Positions 44,231 through 53,468 of a stretch of 64,000 bases of DNA are shown piece after piece (position 1 is the first letter of the stretch; every line of letters starts with the position of its first letter). Origin of the DNA: Pseudomonadota bacterium (lineage in GTDB: Bacteria > Pseudomonadota > Alphaproteobacteria > Rhodobacterales > Rhodobacteraceae). The position numbers were made by a program, and so were the translations under genes. The stretch lies in the NCBI GenBank assembly GCA_020161655.1, contig JAIUPC010000019.1, positions 62,001-126,000 of the forward strand, given 5' to 3'. The notes below the pieces were generated by a model, which was given only the letters and a program-made list of their open reading frames with translations, had not been told where the DNA came from and did no database searches.

Positions 44231-44958
44231 CAGGCCATCCTTTCCCGCGCTTCAAGCGCCCTGAGACGCCGCGCCCGGATTTCGGTCCGGGTGCGGAAGA
44301 GAACCAAGGCAACGAAGAAAAGCACGAAGCCCGCGATGGTCAGCCAGAGCGGGTAGGCGAAGACATCGGCCACATGTTCCTCGCGGTCAAGGGACAGCGA
44401 GGCGCCTTGATGCAGGCCCTGGTTCCAGAAGAGGACCGCGTAGCGGGAGAGAAGCGCGAAGACCGATCCGACGAGGCAGAGGACCGAGGTAAGGTCCGCC
44501 GCCGTATCGGGGTCCTCGACCGCTTCCCAGAGCGCGATGTAGCCAAGGTAGAACAGGAAGAGGATCAGGAACGAGGTCAGCCTCGGGTCCCAGGCCCACC
44601 ATGTCCCCCACATCGGCTGGCCCCAGATCGCCCCGGTGAAAAGCGCGATCAGCGTCATCGTCATGCCGATGGGGGCTGCGGCCTTGGCGGCGAGCACCGA
44701 GACATGGTGGCGGCGAATGAGCCAGACCAGCGAGGTCACAAGCATCATCGCCCAGCAGTTGATCGCCATCATCGCCGCGGGGACGTGGATGTAGATGATC
44801 TTGACCGTCGATCCCTGCCGATAATCGTCGGGCGTTAAGAAGAAGCCCCAGGTCAACCCGGTGACAAGCGCCATGGCGGCAAGCCCCGTCACCCAGGGCA
44901 ATACCCAGGACGAGGTCTGCATGAATCTCTTCGGGTTCGCGTATTCCCAGATCGACAT
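44230..44958 (-). CDS. ccmC: Heme exporter protein CcmC
   Basis: The 242-residue membrane protein has six hydrophobic helices and the tryptophan-rich WWD-type heme segment WGQPMWGTWWAWDPRLTSF, flanked by His residues in IHVPAAMM and LHQGAS. CcmC presents heme to CcmE. It lies in the order ccmA-ccmB-ccmC-ccmD-ccmG on the minus strand, with only 55 bases between ccmB and ccmC. Confidence 0.96.
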   Translation of the reverse strand: MSIWEYANPKRFMQTSSWVLPWVTGLAAMALVTGLTWGFFLTPDDYRQGSTVKIIYIHVPAAMMAINCWAMMLVTSLVWLIRRHHVSVLAAKAAAPIGMTMTLIALFTGAIWGQPMWGTWWAWDPRLTSFLILFLFYLGYIALWEAVEDPDTAADLTSVLCLVGSVFALLSRYAVLFWNQGLHQGASLSLDREEHVADVFAYPLWLTIAGFVLFFVALVLFRTRTEIRARRLRALEARERMA

Positions 44959-45013
44959 GACACTCTAGCTACCCTTTCGGGTAGACCCTCTCAATACACA
45001 TAACACGTCGCGC

Positions 45014-45670
45014 CTAGCGGAGGTTGACGCGGATTGCCGCAGCCGCAGCAAAGGGCAGGATTGCCACCGCGCCGAGCGTGATCCCGGCGAGGAGCAGGAG
45101 CGGCGTTTCGCTGGCGAGGCCTTCAGCCCCGCGCCGTGCCGTCTCGGCGCCGAAGATCAGCGTCGGGATATAGAGCGGCAGCACCAGCAGCGACAGGAGC
45201 AGCCCGCCGCGCTTCAGCCCGACCGTGAGTGCCGCCCCAAAGGCGCCGATGAAGGACAGCGCCGGCGTGCCGATGAGAAGCGACAGCGTCAGCGGCCCGT
45301 AGCCGGCAGGCGGCAGGTTCAGAAGGACGGCGAGGACCGGCGCGACAAGGGTCAAGGGCAGGCCCGTCGTCAGCCAATGCGCCAGCGCCTTGACCGTGAC
45401 CAGCCCTTCAAGCGGCAGGGGTGCCGTGGCCAGAAGGTCGAGCGAGCCATCCTCGCGGTCGAGGGCGAAGATGCGGTCGAGCGAGAGAAGGCAGGCGAGC
45501 AGCGCCCCGACCCAGAGGACGCCGGGGGCGATGAGCGCGAGCGTGCCGCCCTCGGGTCCGACGCCTAAGGGCACAAGGACGGTGACGATGAGGAAGAAGG
45601 CGAGACTGAGGCCAAAGCCGCCGCCGGCGCGGGTGGCAAGGCGCAGGTCGCGGAGGAGGAGCGCTAGCAT
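45014..45670 (-). CDS. ccmB: Heme exporter protein CcmB
   Basis: From ATG 45670 the protein has 218 residues with six hydrophobic segments and the CcmB features LLLRDLRLATRAGGG, LDRIFALDREDGSLDLLATAPLPLEGLV and LTVGLKRGGLLLSLLVLPLYIPTLIFGAETA. It is the permease partner of CcmA. The ATG is 85 bases after ccmA, and that spacer holds a dispersed palindrome. Confidence 0.95.
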   Translation of the reverse strand: MLALLLRDLRLATRAGGGFGLSLAFFLIVTVLVPLGVGPEGGTLALIAPGVLWVGALLACLLSLDRIFALDREDGSLDLLATAPLPLEGLVTVKALAHWLTTGLPLTLVAPVLAVLLNLPPAGYGPLTLSLLIGTPALSFIGAFGAALTVGLKRGGLLLSLLVLPLYIPTLIFGAETARRGAEGLASETPLLLLAGITLGAVAILPFAAAAAIRVNLR

Positions 45671-45699
45671 CCTGGGCGCGTCCCCATGTGGCGACCGCC

Positions 45700-45732
45700 G
45701 GGGGCGCCGCCCCCGGACCCCGGGGGTATTTT
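45700..45732 (+). repeat. Dispersed GC palindrome ending in GTATTTT (copy 2)
   Basis: Reads GGGGGCGCCGCCCCC, GGACCCC, GGGGGTATTTT on the plus strand, matching the copy at 20127-20164 in plan. It lies between ccmA and ccmB, inside what should be one transcript. Confidence 0.7.
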
Positions 45733-45755
45733 GACAACGAAGAAGCGGGGCGGGG

Positions 45756-46382
45756 TCATTCGAAGGCCTCGTCGAAGCCGCCACCCTGCCCAGGCACCGG
45801 GAGCTTCGCCCGGTAGGGCGCGAGATCGAGCGTAGTTGCCGCATCGCCGAGGCCGAGGTCAATATGGCTCGCCATCAGGGCAGCACCGCCTGCCGCGAGA
45901 TGGGAGCGGACCGCCCCGGCGAAAAGCCGGACCGAGGCCGTGTCGAGCGAGACGGTCGGCTCATCGAGAAGCCAGAGCCGGCGCCTGGTCACAAGAAGCC
46001 GGGCGAGGCCGAGGCGCCGCTTCTGCCCGGCCGAGAGGTTCTGCGCCGGCCGGTCGGCAAGGGCCGCGATATCCATCGCATCAAGCGCCGGCGCGATCCG
46101 GTCCTGTCCGAAGACCCGCGCCCAGAAGGTCAGGTTCTCGGCCACCGTCAGCGTGGCCTTGAGTCCGTCGGTATGGCCGGCGTAGGCCAGCCCCTCGGGC
46201 GGCAGTTCGACCGTCCCGACCGCCGCGGGCTGCAACCCGGCAATAGTCCTGAGAAGCGTGGTCTTGCCGATGCCGTTCGGGCCGGTCAGCACCAGCGCGG
46301 CACCGGGCGCAAGCATGAGGTTGATGCCGTCGAGAATGGAGATGCCGCCGCGCGAAACCCCGAGATCGCGGACCTTGAGCAT
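45756..46382 (-). CDS. ccmA: Cytochrome c biogenesis ATP-binding protein CcmA
   Basis: The 208-residue ABC ATPase has Walker [15 protein letters not shown], signature [15 protein letters not shown] and Walker [13 protein letters not shown]. With CcmB, CcmC and CcmD it drives release of heme-loaded CcmE. It heads the ccm gene run. Confidence 0.95.
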   Translation of the reverse strand: MLKVRDLGVSRGGISILDGINLMLAPGAALVLTGPNGIGKTTLLRTIAGLQPAAVGTVELPPEGLAYAGHTDGLKATLTVAENLTFWARVFGQDRIAPALDAMDIAALADRPAQNLSAGQKRRLGLARLLVTRRRLWLLDEPTVSLDTASVRLFAGAVRSHLAAGGAALMASHIDLGLGDAATTLDLAPYRAKLPVPGQGGGFDEAFE

Positions 46383-46394
46383 CGCCTGCCGCCC

Positions 46395-46754
46395 TCAATC
46401 CACCGCCAGAAGCGCCGCCGCGACCCGGCGACCTTCCGACAAAAGGACGTTGTAGGTCCGTGCCGCGGCATTGCTGGCCATCGCATCGACGCCGATGCCG
46501 AGGTCGCCAAGTGCCGAAACCATCGCGGCAGGGGCGCGGCCCATCATGGCGCCGGTGCCGTAGAGAAGGACGTCGACCTTGCCTGCCAGCGCCAGCAGCG
46601 AGGCCATGTCCTCCGGCCCCGACCAGAGGCGCGCGGCCTCAGGCGTCACCAGCACATTGCCGCGCAGGACCGCGCCGCCGATACGGAAGAACCCCGGGCC
46701 GTAGCCCTCGACCGGGCGGGCGCCGTCGAAGCGGATTTCCTCCAGTTCGATCAT
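46395..46754 (-). CDS. Mth938-like domain protein
   Basis: The 119-residue protein fits the Mth938/NDUFAF3-like family: IRFDGARPVEGYGPGFFRIGG, LLYGTGAMMGRAP and GIGVDAMASNAAARTYNVLLSEGRRVAAALL. The mitochondrial relative NDUFAF3 helps assemble complex I. Bacterial function is unproven. Its start overlaps the secF stop by four bases, placing it in the sec transcript. Confidence 0.88.
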   Translation of the reverse strand: MIELEEIRFDGARPVEGYGPGFFRIGGAVLRGNVLVTPEAARLWSGPEDMASLLALAGKVDVLLYGTGAMMGRAPAAMVSALGDLGIGVDAMASNAAARTYNVLLSEGRRVAAALLAVD

Positions 46755-47728
46755 TTGCCCGGCGCGGCGAACTGCGTGCCGGCGGACTTGTCGTCCTTCT
46801 TGCCCCAGTCGCGGCGTACGCCCAGCCAGAGCACGATGTTCTTGGCGACATAGACCGTCGAATAGCAGCCGACGAACACGCCCCAGAGCATCGCGAAGAC
46901 GAAGCCACGGATCACGTCGCCGCCGAAGATCATCATCGCGCCGAGCGCCAGCGCCGTGGTGACGGCGGTCATGATGGTCCGCGACAGGGTTTCGTTGACC
47001 GTGAGGTTCATCACCTCCACCAGCGGCATGGTCTTGTACTTGACGAGGTTCTCGCGCAGCCGGTCAAAGACCACCACGGTGTCGTTGACCGAATAGCCGA
47101 GCGTGGTCAGCAGCGCCGCGATGGTGGTGAGGTCGAACTTCAGCTGGAAGAGCGCGAAGATGCCGACGGTCAAGAGCACGTCATGGATCAGCGAGACCAC
47201 GGCCCCAAGCGCGAACTGCCATTCGAAGCGCAGCCAGATGTAGACCATGATGCCGAAGGTCGCCACCGCCACCGCGAGGAAGGCGGTCTGGATCAACTCC
47301 CCCGAGACCTTCGGGCCGACCGATTCCACCGAAGCGAACTGCACCTGCGGATCGACTGCCTTCAGGGCCGCCTCGATTGCGCCGATCTGTTCGGCGGTGA
47401 CGGAGCCGGCTTCGTCCGTGGTGCCGATGCGGATCATCGCCACGTGCTTCTCGGTGCCGAAACTCGGGTCGAAGACTTCGGTGATCGAGACATCGCCGAA
47501 CTTGAGGCCGTCGAGCGCCTGCCGGTAGGTGCCGACCTCGAAGGGCGTCGAGCTTTCCGTGCGGATCGAGGTGCCGCCCTTGAAGTCGATGCCGAAGTTC
47601 AGGCCCATCACCAGGATGAGCACCAGCGACGCAACCATGGCCAGGGCCGAGATGCCGAAGGTCAGCCACTGCCAGCGGAAGAAGTCGATGTTGGTGACGA
47701 CGGGAACGAGTTTCAGACGGAAAGCCAT
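46751..47728 (-). CDS. secF: Protein translocase subunit SecF
   Basis: The 325-residue membrane protein has six helices and the SecF motifs GLNFGIDFKGGTSIR, RFEWQFALGAVVSLIHDVLLTVGIFAL and GYSVNDTVVVFDRLREN. With SecD it forms the proton-driven accessory complex that pulls exported proteins from SecYEG. It follows secD after 12 bases. Confidence 0.97.
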   Translation of the reverse strand: MAFRLKLVPVVTNIDFFRWQWLTFGISALAMVASLVLILVMGLNFGIDFKGGTSIRTESSTPFEVGTYRQALDGLKFGDVSITEVFDPSFGTEKHVAMIRIGTTDEAGSVTAEQIGAIEAALKAVDPQVQFASVESVGPKVSGELIQTAFLAVAVATFGIMVYIWLRFEWQFALGAVVSLIHDVLLTVGIFALFQLKFDLTTIAALLTTLGYSVNDTVVVFDRLRENLVKYKTMPLVEVMNLTVNETLSRTIMTAVTTALALGAMMIFGGDVIRGFVFAMLWGVFVGCYSTVYVAKNIVLWLGVRRDWGKKDDKSAGTQFAAPGK

Positions 47729-47740
47729 GGTCTTGCCCCC

Positions 47741-49405
47741 TCAGAGAATGAGTTGCTTCGGCCTGCGCCAGTCCAGCCAGTAGACGATGAGCAGGCGTGT
47801 CAGATAGATCGCCGTGAAGACGGACGTGGCAATGCCGATGGTCAGCGTCACCGCAAAGCCCTTCACCGGTCCGGAGCCGAGGAAGAACATGACGAGGGCC
47901 GAGATGAAGGCCGTCACGTTGGCGTCGATGATGGCGCTCATCGCCTCCTTGAACCCGTCGTCGATGGCCCGCGCCACCTTCTTTCCACGCCTGAGTTCCT
48001 CACGGATACGCTCATAGATGATGACGTTGGCATCGACTGCCGTGCCGACAGTCAGCACGATGCCGGCGATGCCGGGCAGGGTCAGCGTCGCCCCCATCAT
48101 CGACATCACCGAAAGGATCAGGATCACGTTGACCGTCACCGCGATCGAGGCGAAGACCCCGAAAAGGCCATAGCTCGCGATCATGTAGACCACCACCGCG
48201 ATGCTGGCGATTATCGCGGACAGGCGACCCGCATCAATGCTGTCCTGGCCAAGCTCGGGGCCGATGGTGCGCTCCTCGAGGAAGTTCAGCTTGGCCGGCA
48301 GCGCCCCCGCCCGCAGAAGGACGGCGAGGTTGGTCGAGGACTCGACCGTGAAACTGCCGGTGATGATGCCCGAACCGCCCGGGATGTGCTGGTTGATCCG
48401 GGGCGCCGAGATCACCTCATTGTCAAGCACGATGGCGAAGAGCTGCCCGACATTGGCGGCGGTATAGTCGCCGAAGGCGCGCGCGCCGGTCGGGTTGAAG
48501 CGGAAACCGACGGCGGGCTGGCCGTTCTGGTCAAACTCCGGCCGCGCGTCGACAAGATCCTCGCCGGTGACGACAGGCGCGGAATCCAGCTTGTAGAACA
48601 CCCCCTGCTCGTCGAGCGAGGGATAGATCACCTGCCCCGGCTGGGCGACCTCGTTGGCGTCGCTGGTGCGGCCGAGAACCGGGTGGAAGGTCAGCTGCGC
48701 CGTGGTGCCGATCAGGTCTTTCAGTTCGGTGGCCGAGCCGATGCCCGGCACCTGGATCAGGATGCGGTTGTCGCCCTCGCGCTGGATCGTCGGTTCGCGG
48801 GTCCCGACCTCATCGACGCGGCGGCGGATGATCTCCAGCGACTGCTGCACGGTGCGGTCATCGGTCGCGCTCTTTTCCGCCTCGCTCAACTGGACGACGA
48901 GATCGCTGCCTTCGGCAGAGACCGCAAGACTGGATTCGCCCACGCCGGTCAGCGTGATGACGGGCGTCGACAGCCCCCGCGCGATCTCGACCGCTTTGGC
49001 CATGCCTTCGGGCTTTTCGATCTGGATGCGCAGGATCGCGGGATCGGAGGGCGCGCGGCGAATGCCGCCCACCTCGTCCCGCGCATCGGTCAGGGCCTTC
49101 CTGAGTTCAGGCCAAAGCCCATCCATCCGGCTCTTGTAGACATCCTGCACCTGCACTTCGGCCAGAAGATGCGCGCCGCCCCGAAGGTCAAGCCCGAGGT
49201 TGACGATGCCCGATGGCAGGAACGACGGCCAGAGCGCAATGGCGGCGTTCTGTTCATCGCTCGCCACGCCCGCCTTCTCCGAGGCCGTGATGGCATCGTT
49301 ATGCCGTTCGACCCGGCTGTAGAAGGCGTTGGGAAGTGCTGTCAGCACACCGAGCGCACAGAGCGCCCAGATGAGGATTTGCTTCCAGAGGGGCATCTGC
49401 AACAT
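47741..49405 (-). CDS. secD: Protein translocase subunit SecD
   Basis: The 554-residue protein starts with a membrane helix, has a large periplasmic region (LGLDLRGGAHLLAEV, TREPTIQREGDNRILIQVPG) and a C-terminal six-helix RND half with AGIVLTVGTAVDANVIIYERIREE. Together with SecF it supports protein export. yajC lies 43 bases upstream, giving the conserved yajC-secD-secF order. Confidence 0.97.
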   Translation of the reverse strand: MLQMPLWKQILIWALCALGVLTALPNAFYSRVERHNDAITASEKAGVASDEQNAAIALWPSFLPSGIVNLGLDLRGGAHLLAEVQVQDVYKSRMDGLWPELRKALTDARDEVGGIRRAPSDPAILRIQIEKPEGMAKAVEIARGLSTPVITLTGVGESSLAVSAEGSDLVVQLSEAEKSATDDRTVQQSLEIIRRRVDEVGTREPTIQREGDNRILIQVPGIGSATELKDLIGTTAQLTFHPVLGRTSDANEVAQPGQVIYPSLDEQGVFYKLDSAPVVTGEDLVDARPEFDQNGQPAVGFRFNPTGARAFGDYTAANVGQLFAIVLDNEVISAPRINQHIPGGSGIITGSFTVESSTNLAVLLRAGALPAKLNFLEERTIGPELGQDSIDAGRLSAIIASIAVVVYMIASYGLFGVFASIAVTVNVILILSVMSMMGATLTLPGIAGIVLTVGTAVDANVIIYERIREELRRGKKVARAIDDGFKEAMSAIIDANVTAFISALVMFFLGSGPVKGFAVTLTIGIATSVFTAIYLTRLLIVYWLDWRRPKQLIL

Positions 49406-49448
49406 GGTCGGAAACTCGGATCTGGCTTCGCGGTCGGAGGGCGCGGCG

Positions 49449-49784
49449 TTACTTCGCCGCCGCAGCGGGTTCGGTCTTGTTCAGAACCTGCGAGATGGTC
49501 GCCTTCACCACGCGGACTTTCACGCCCTCGGCGATCTCCACCTCGACATCCTGCTCGCCTTCCTTGACGCGGCTGATCTTGCCGATGATGCCGCCCTGGG
49601 TGACGACCTGATCGCCCCGGCGCAGCGCCTCGACCATGGCGCGGTGGTCCTTCAGCTTCTTCTGCTGCGGACGGATCATCAGGAAATACATGATGACGAA
49701 GATCAGGACGAGCGGCAGGAACTGGACGATCGGATTGGCCGCAGCGCCGCCTGCTGCCTGCGCATAGGCTGGGGTGATGAACAT
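49449..49784 (-). CDS. yajC: Preprotein translocase subunit YajC
   Basis: The 111-residue protein has a single membrane helix (IVQFLPLVLIFVIMYFLMIRPQQKK), followed by HRAMVEALRRGDQVVTQGGIIGKI, typical of YajC. It associates with SecDF. AGGAG lies about 9 bases before the ATG. Confidence 0.95.
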   Translation of the reverse strand: MFITPAYAQAAGGAAANPIVQFLPLVLIFVIMYFLMIRPQQKKLKDHRAMVEALRRGDQVVTQGGIIGKISRVKEGEQDVEVEIAEGVKVRVVKATISQVLNKTEPAAAAK

Positions 49785-50017
49785 CGGCTCGGTCTCCTGA
49801 TCTGGGCGCGTCTAGCCCGGCTTCCTGAATTCGCGCGGAACCTATAGGCGGCTTCGGGGCTTTGCAAGGCGAAGCGGCTTGCCTGCGGCATGAGGCGACC
49901 TGCGCCGAAAACGCCAAGGCCCCGGCAACACCAAGCAGGGTGCGCCGGGGCAGGACCGCCCGTTCCCCGCAGGCGATCAACCTTGCCGCCATCCGGCGGG
50001 GTCGGTCGCGCCGGGGG

Positions 50018-51058
50018 TCAAGCGGTAAGCTTGATGACCTTCTTGCCCTTGTTCGCGCCTTTCAGCACGTCACGCAGACCCTGAGGCGCGGATTCCAGCC
50101 CTTCGCTCACATCCTCAAGCGCGACGATATCGCCGGCCCTGACCCAGGCGCCGACCTCTTTCTGGAACTGATCCCAGAGGTGGAAGTAGTCCATCGCGAG
50201 GAATCCCTGCAGCGTCACGCGGTGCTGCTGAAGCCGCAGGATGATGATGTCGGTGTAGTCGCCAAGCCCCTCTGTCGGCGCATCCGGGTTGTTGTAGGTG
50301 ACGATGTTGCCACAAAGCGGAATGCGCCCGCGCTGGTTCATGAGCGGCACCACGGCCTTGAAGACGTGACCGCCGACATTCTCGAAATAGATGTCGATGC
50401 CGTCCGGGACCGCCGCTTTCAGCTGCGCCGCGAAATCGGGAGCGCGGTGGTCGACACAGGCGTCAAAGCCCATCTTCTCGACCGCGATCCGGCACTTTTC
50501 CGGCCCGCCGGCGATGCCGACGACGCGCAGGCCCAGTTTCTTGGCAATCTGCCCGACCGCCGAGCCGACCGGCCCCGTCGCCGCCGCAACGACCAGCGTC
50601 TCGCCAGCCTTGGGCTTGCCGATCTGCATCAGCCCGGCCCAGGCGGTCAGCCCCGGCATGCCAAGGATGCCAAGCGCCAGCGACTTCCGGTCAATCGCGG
50701 GATCAAGCGGAAAGGCGATGCTGTCGTCGGTCAGCGAATATTCCTCCCAACCGGCGTTGACGACGACCCAGTCGCCCGCCTTGAACCGGTCGATGCGGGA
50801 GGCGACAACCTCGGCAATCGTCATCCCGGACATGGTGCCGCCGATGGCGATCGGTTCCACATAGGAATCCCGGTCCGACATCATCCCGCGCATATAGGGG
50901 TCGAGCGACAGGAAGTGGTTCCTGACCAGCATCTGGCCTGCCTTCGGCGCGCCGGTCTCTTCGAGTTCCAGGCGGAAATCGCTGAGCTGCGGCTCGCCCT
51001 TCGGGCGGGAATTGAGCACGATCTTGCGATTGGTGGTCGATGTAACGGACTTGAGCAT
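50018..51058 (-). CDS. Medium-chain NADP-dependent oxidoreductase (CurA/prostaglandin reductase-like)
   Basis: The 346-residue zinc-free MDR enzyme has FLSLDPYMRGMMSD, the Rossmann motif VVAAATGPVGSAVGQIAKKLGLRVVGIAGG, and DIYFENVGGHVFKAVVPLM. Relatives (CurA, LTB4 dehydrogenases) reduce activated double bonds of enones. ATG 51058 was chosen because the family N-terminus (NRKIVLNSRPKGEPQLSDFRLE) follows at once. It is divergent from serS. Confidence 0.9.
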   Translation of the reverse strand: MLKSVTSTTNRKIVLNSRPKGEPQLSDFRLELEETGAPKAGQMLVRNHFLSLDPYMRGMMSDRDSYVEPIAIGGTMSGMTIAEVVASRIDRFKAGDWVVVNAGWEEYSLTDDSIAFPLDPAIDRKSLALGILGMPGLTAWAGLMQIGKPKAGETLVVAAATGPVGSAVGQIAKKLGLRVVGIAGGPEKCRIAVEKMGFDACVDHRAPDFAAQLKAAVPDGIDIYFENVGGHVFKAVVPLMNQRGRIPLCGNIVTYNNPDAPTEGLGDYTDIIILRLQQHRVTLQGFLAMDYFHLWDQFQKEVGAWVRAGDIVALEDVSEGLESAPQGLRDVLKGANKGKKVIKLTA

Positions 51059-51257
51059 GAAATGGTCCTTCTTCGGAAAAATGTGATTGACAGTTGGCGC
51101 ATCGGGAGCCGCCACCTTGCCCATGAGGTGGTGCCTTGCCTTGGGCCGACCAAGGGGCGCGGCTTGGGAACGTCGCGTCAGGGCGCGACGCTTTCCCCGC
51201 TTCACCTCGGCCCTGCCATCGGGCATAACCCCGGCATCCGTGACGAGAGGGACGATC

Positions 51258-52547
51258 ATGCACGACATCCGCGCCATCCGCGAAAACCCCGCCGCTTTCG
51301 ACGCTGCACTGTCGCGTCGTGGGTTGGCACCGATGTCGTCGGAAATACTGACGCTCGACAATCAACGCAGGGCTAACATTCATTCCTCGGAAACGGCGCA
51401 AGCGGCTCAGAATGCAGCATCAAAGGATGCGGGCGCAGCGAAAGCACGCGGAGATGAGAATGAGTTTCTTCGCTTGCGAGCGATAGTCGCGGACAAGAAG
51501 CTACATTTGCAGCGTCTGGCCGAGTCAGCGGCGGCGCAGGATATGGCTCTGTACGATCTCCTCCTAACAATTCCCAACCTGCCGCATGACGACGTGCCGG
51601 TCGGCAAGGACGAACACGACAACGTGGAAATCCGCCGCTGGGGCACGCCCCGGACCTTCGACTTCAAGCCGGTCGAGCATTTCGACATCAAGGGCGTGAA
51701 GCCGGGGATGGATTTCGAAATGGCGGCGAAGCTGTCGGGCAGCCGCTTCGTCGTCCTCCGGGGCGGCATCGCACGGCTCCACCGGGCCTTGGCGCAGTTC
51801 ATGCTTGATCTTCACACCACCGAACACGGGCTGACCGAGACGATGACACCGGTTCTGGTGAAGGACGCGGCGATGTACGGCACCAACCAGTTGCCGAAGT
51901 TCGCCGAGGACAGCTACCGCACCACCAACGGCTGGTGGCTGATCCCGACCTCGGAGGTCACGCTGACCAATACCGCCGCCGAAGAGATCGTGGACGAGGC
52001 CGCCCTGCCCCGCCGCATGACCGCCCATACCCTCTGCTTCCGTTCCGAGGCCGGGTCGGCGGGCAAGGACACGTCGGGGATGCTCCGCCAGCACCAGTTC
52101 GAGAAGGTGGAGATGGTGTCGGTGACGACGCCCGAAACCTCGCTTGCCGAACATGAACGGATGACGAAATGCGCCGAAGCGGTGCTGGAACGGCTGGGCC
52201 TGCCCTACCGCACCATCGTCCTTTGCACCGGCGACATGGGGTTCGGTGCGAAGAAGACCCATGACCTTGAGGTCTGGCTGCCGGGGCAGAACACCTACCG
52301 CGAGATCTCGTCGGTCTCGGTCTGCGGCGATTTTCAGGCGCGGCGGATGAACGCCCGCTACCGGCCCGCCGGCGGCAAGCCCGAGTTCGTGCATACGCTG
52401 AACGGCTCCGGCCTCGCCGTCGGGCGCTGCCTGATCGCGGTCCTGGAGAACGGCCAGCAGGCCGACGGTTCGGTTGACCTGCCGGCAGCGCTGCACCCCT
52501 GGCTTGGCGGCAAGACCCGGCTGACGACAGAGGGCGCGCTGGTCTGA
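51258..52547 (+). CDS. serS: Seryl-tRNA synthetase with an atypical N-terminal arm
   Basis: The 429-residue class II synthetase has the family motifs: motif 2 region [29 protein letters not shown] and motif 3 [20 protein letters not shown]. It charges tRNA-Ser. Residues about 16-110, the coiled-coil tRNA-binding arm, are written in codons unlike the rest of the gene (ATA, CTA, ACA, TCA, CGA, AAT), while codons before and after are normal for the window. The frame stays open, so the gene is intact and looks mosaic. ATG 51258 has GAGAGGGA upstream. Confidence 0.96.
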   Translation: MHDIRAIRENPAAFDAALSRRGLAPMSSEILTLDNQRRANIHSSETAQAAQNAASKDAGAAKARGDENEFLRLRAIVADKKLHLQRLAESAAAQDMALYDLLLTIPNLPHDDVPVGKDEHDNVEIRRWGTPRTFDFKPVEHFDIKGVKPGMDFEMAAKLSGSRFVVLRGGIARLHRALAQFMLDLHTTEHGLTETMTPVLVKDAAMYGTNQLPKFAEDSYRTTNGWWLIPTSEVTLTNTAAEEIVDEAALPRRMTAHTLCFRSEAGSAGKDTSGMLRQHQFEKVEMVSVTTPETSLAEHERMTKCAEAVLERLGLPYRTIVLCTGDMGFGAKKTHDLEVWLPGQNTYREISSVSVCGDFQARRMNARYRPAGGKPEFVHTLNGSGLAVGRCLIAVLENGQQADGSVDLPAALHPWLGGKTRLTTEGALV

Positions 52548-52564
52548 CCAGCGGGGCGGACTGC

Positions 52565-52594
52565 TTGACCACGGCGCGGCATGCCCTGCATAGT
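52565..52594 (+). promoter_or_regulatory. Possible promoter before the esterase-glycosyltransferase pair
   Basis: TTGACC (52565-52570), 18 bases, CATAGT (52589-52594) resembles a sigma70 promoter, followed by a short hairpin (CGCGGC/GCCGCG around 52622-52640) before the esterase start at 52658. Weak, by-eye evidence. Confidence 0.3.
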
Positions 52595-52657
52595 TGCCGG
52601 CAAGGCCGAATGGCCGGAATGCGCGGCAAACTGCCGCGCGGGCACAGGTGAACAGGT

Positions 52658-53467
52658 ATGATTGAGCCGAAGGTCGTCCACTACGCGTCGCATCCGACGC
52701 GAGCCGGAATGCGCGATCTTTCGGCGGATCTCTACCTTCTGGCACCGCGGCGCCGCGCCGATCTTGTCGTCTGGCTTCATGCCGGCGGCTTCCGGACCGG
52801 CGGGCGCGCCCACGGCAACCACACCCGGCTGGCCGCGACCTTTGCCCGGAACGGCGTCGCATCAGCGTTCATCGACTACAGGCTCGCCCGTCCTGCGGCT
52901 GTCCTGCGCCCTGAGACGAAGGCGCTTCTGCCGGCGCTGACCGCCGATGCCAAGGCGGCTGGGGAGGAAATGTCCCCGACCTTCGTCGGCCCCCGGGCGC
53001 TGGCCGTTGTCGAGGATTGCGTGGCCTTCCTGAACTTCATCCATGAAAGGCATCAGGAATTCGGTCTTGGCGGCCGCTTCATCCTTGCTGGTAGTTCCGC
53101 AGGCGCAATCTCGGTGCTGAACACGCTCTACCTGCCAAAGGCGCTTGGCCTTACCCGCCCGCCAGTCGCCACGGTCTTGTGCTTTTCAGGCGGTTTTGCC
53201 TACCCCAGTTACGTCCATGAAACTGGTGCCCGCATCCTCGCCCTGAACGCACCGGGCGACGAACGCGTGCCGATCTCATCCATCCGCAGGCTGGCGCGGC
53301 TGGCGCCGGACCCGATCCTGCTGATCGAAAGCGACGCCCAGGCGCATGGCACCACGCGCATATCGAAGGCCGACACCCTGAGTGCTTCCATCGAAAGATG
53401 CGTCGCCTTCCATCGCGCCGAAGACCCCCTTGCCCTGCCGATCCCGGATTTCGAAGGGACAAGCTGA
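52658..53467 (+). CDS. Alpha/beta hydrolase (esterase-like)
   Basis: The 269-residue protein has the oxyanion-type motif LHAGGFRTGG (HGGG-like) and the nucleophile elbow GSSAGAIS, as in hormone-sensitive-lipase-like esterases. An ESDAQAHG segment near the C-terminus probably carries the catalytic His. The next gene, an FkbM-glycosyltransferase fusion, begins one base after its stop, so the two are co-translated. It may deacylate the glycan or lipid that the partner makes. That is inference. Confidence 0.8.
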   Translation: MIEPKVVHYASHPTRAGMRDLSADLYLLAPRRRADLVVWLHAGGFRTGGRAHGNHTRLAATFARNGVASAFIDYRLARPAAVLRPETKALLPALTADAKAAGEEMSPTFVGPRALAVVEDCVAFLNFIHERHQEFGLGGRFILAGSSAGAISVLNTLYLPKALGLTRPPVATVLCFSGGFAYPSYVHETGARILALNAPGDERVPISSIRRLARLAPDPILLIESDAQAHGTTRISKADTLSASIERCVAFHRAEDPLALPIPDFEGTS

Positions 53468-53468
53468 C

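Noticed and set aside
46460-49567. A 1035-codon open frame on the plus strand opposite secF-secD
   Set aside because: It is antisense to three well-recognised genes and its translation is Arg/Gly/Asp/His-rich with no domain; long shadow frames are expected at this GC content.
49342-49992. Minus-strand frame whose N-terminus (RRTLLGVAGALAFS) looks like a Tat or lipoprotein signal
   Set aside because: It overlaps yajC on the same strand in another frame and turns into shadow-like sequence; only the first ~70 codons are outside yajC and no matching domain follows.
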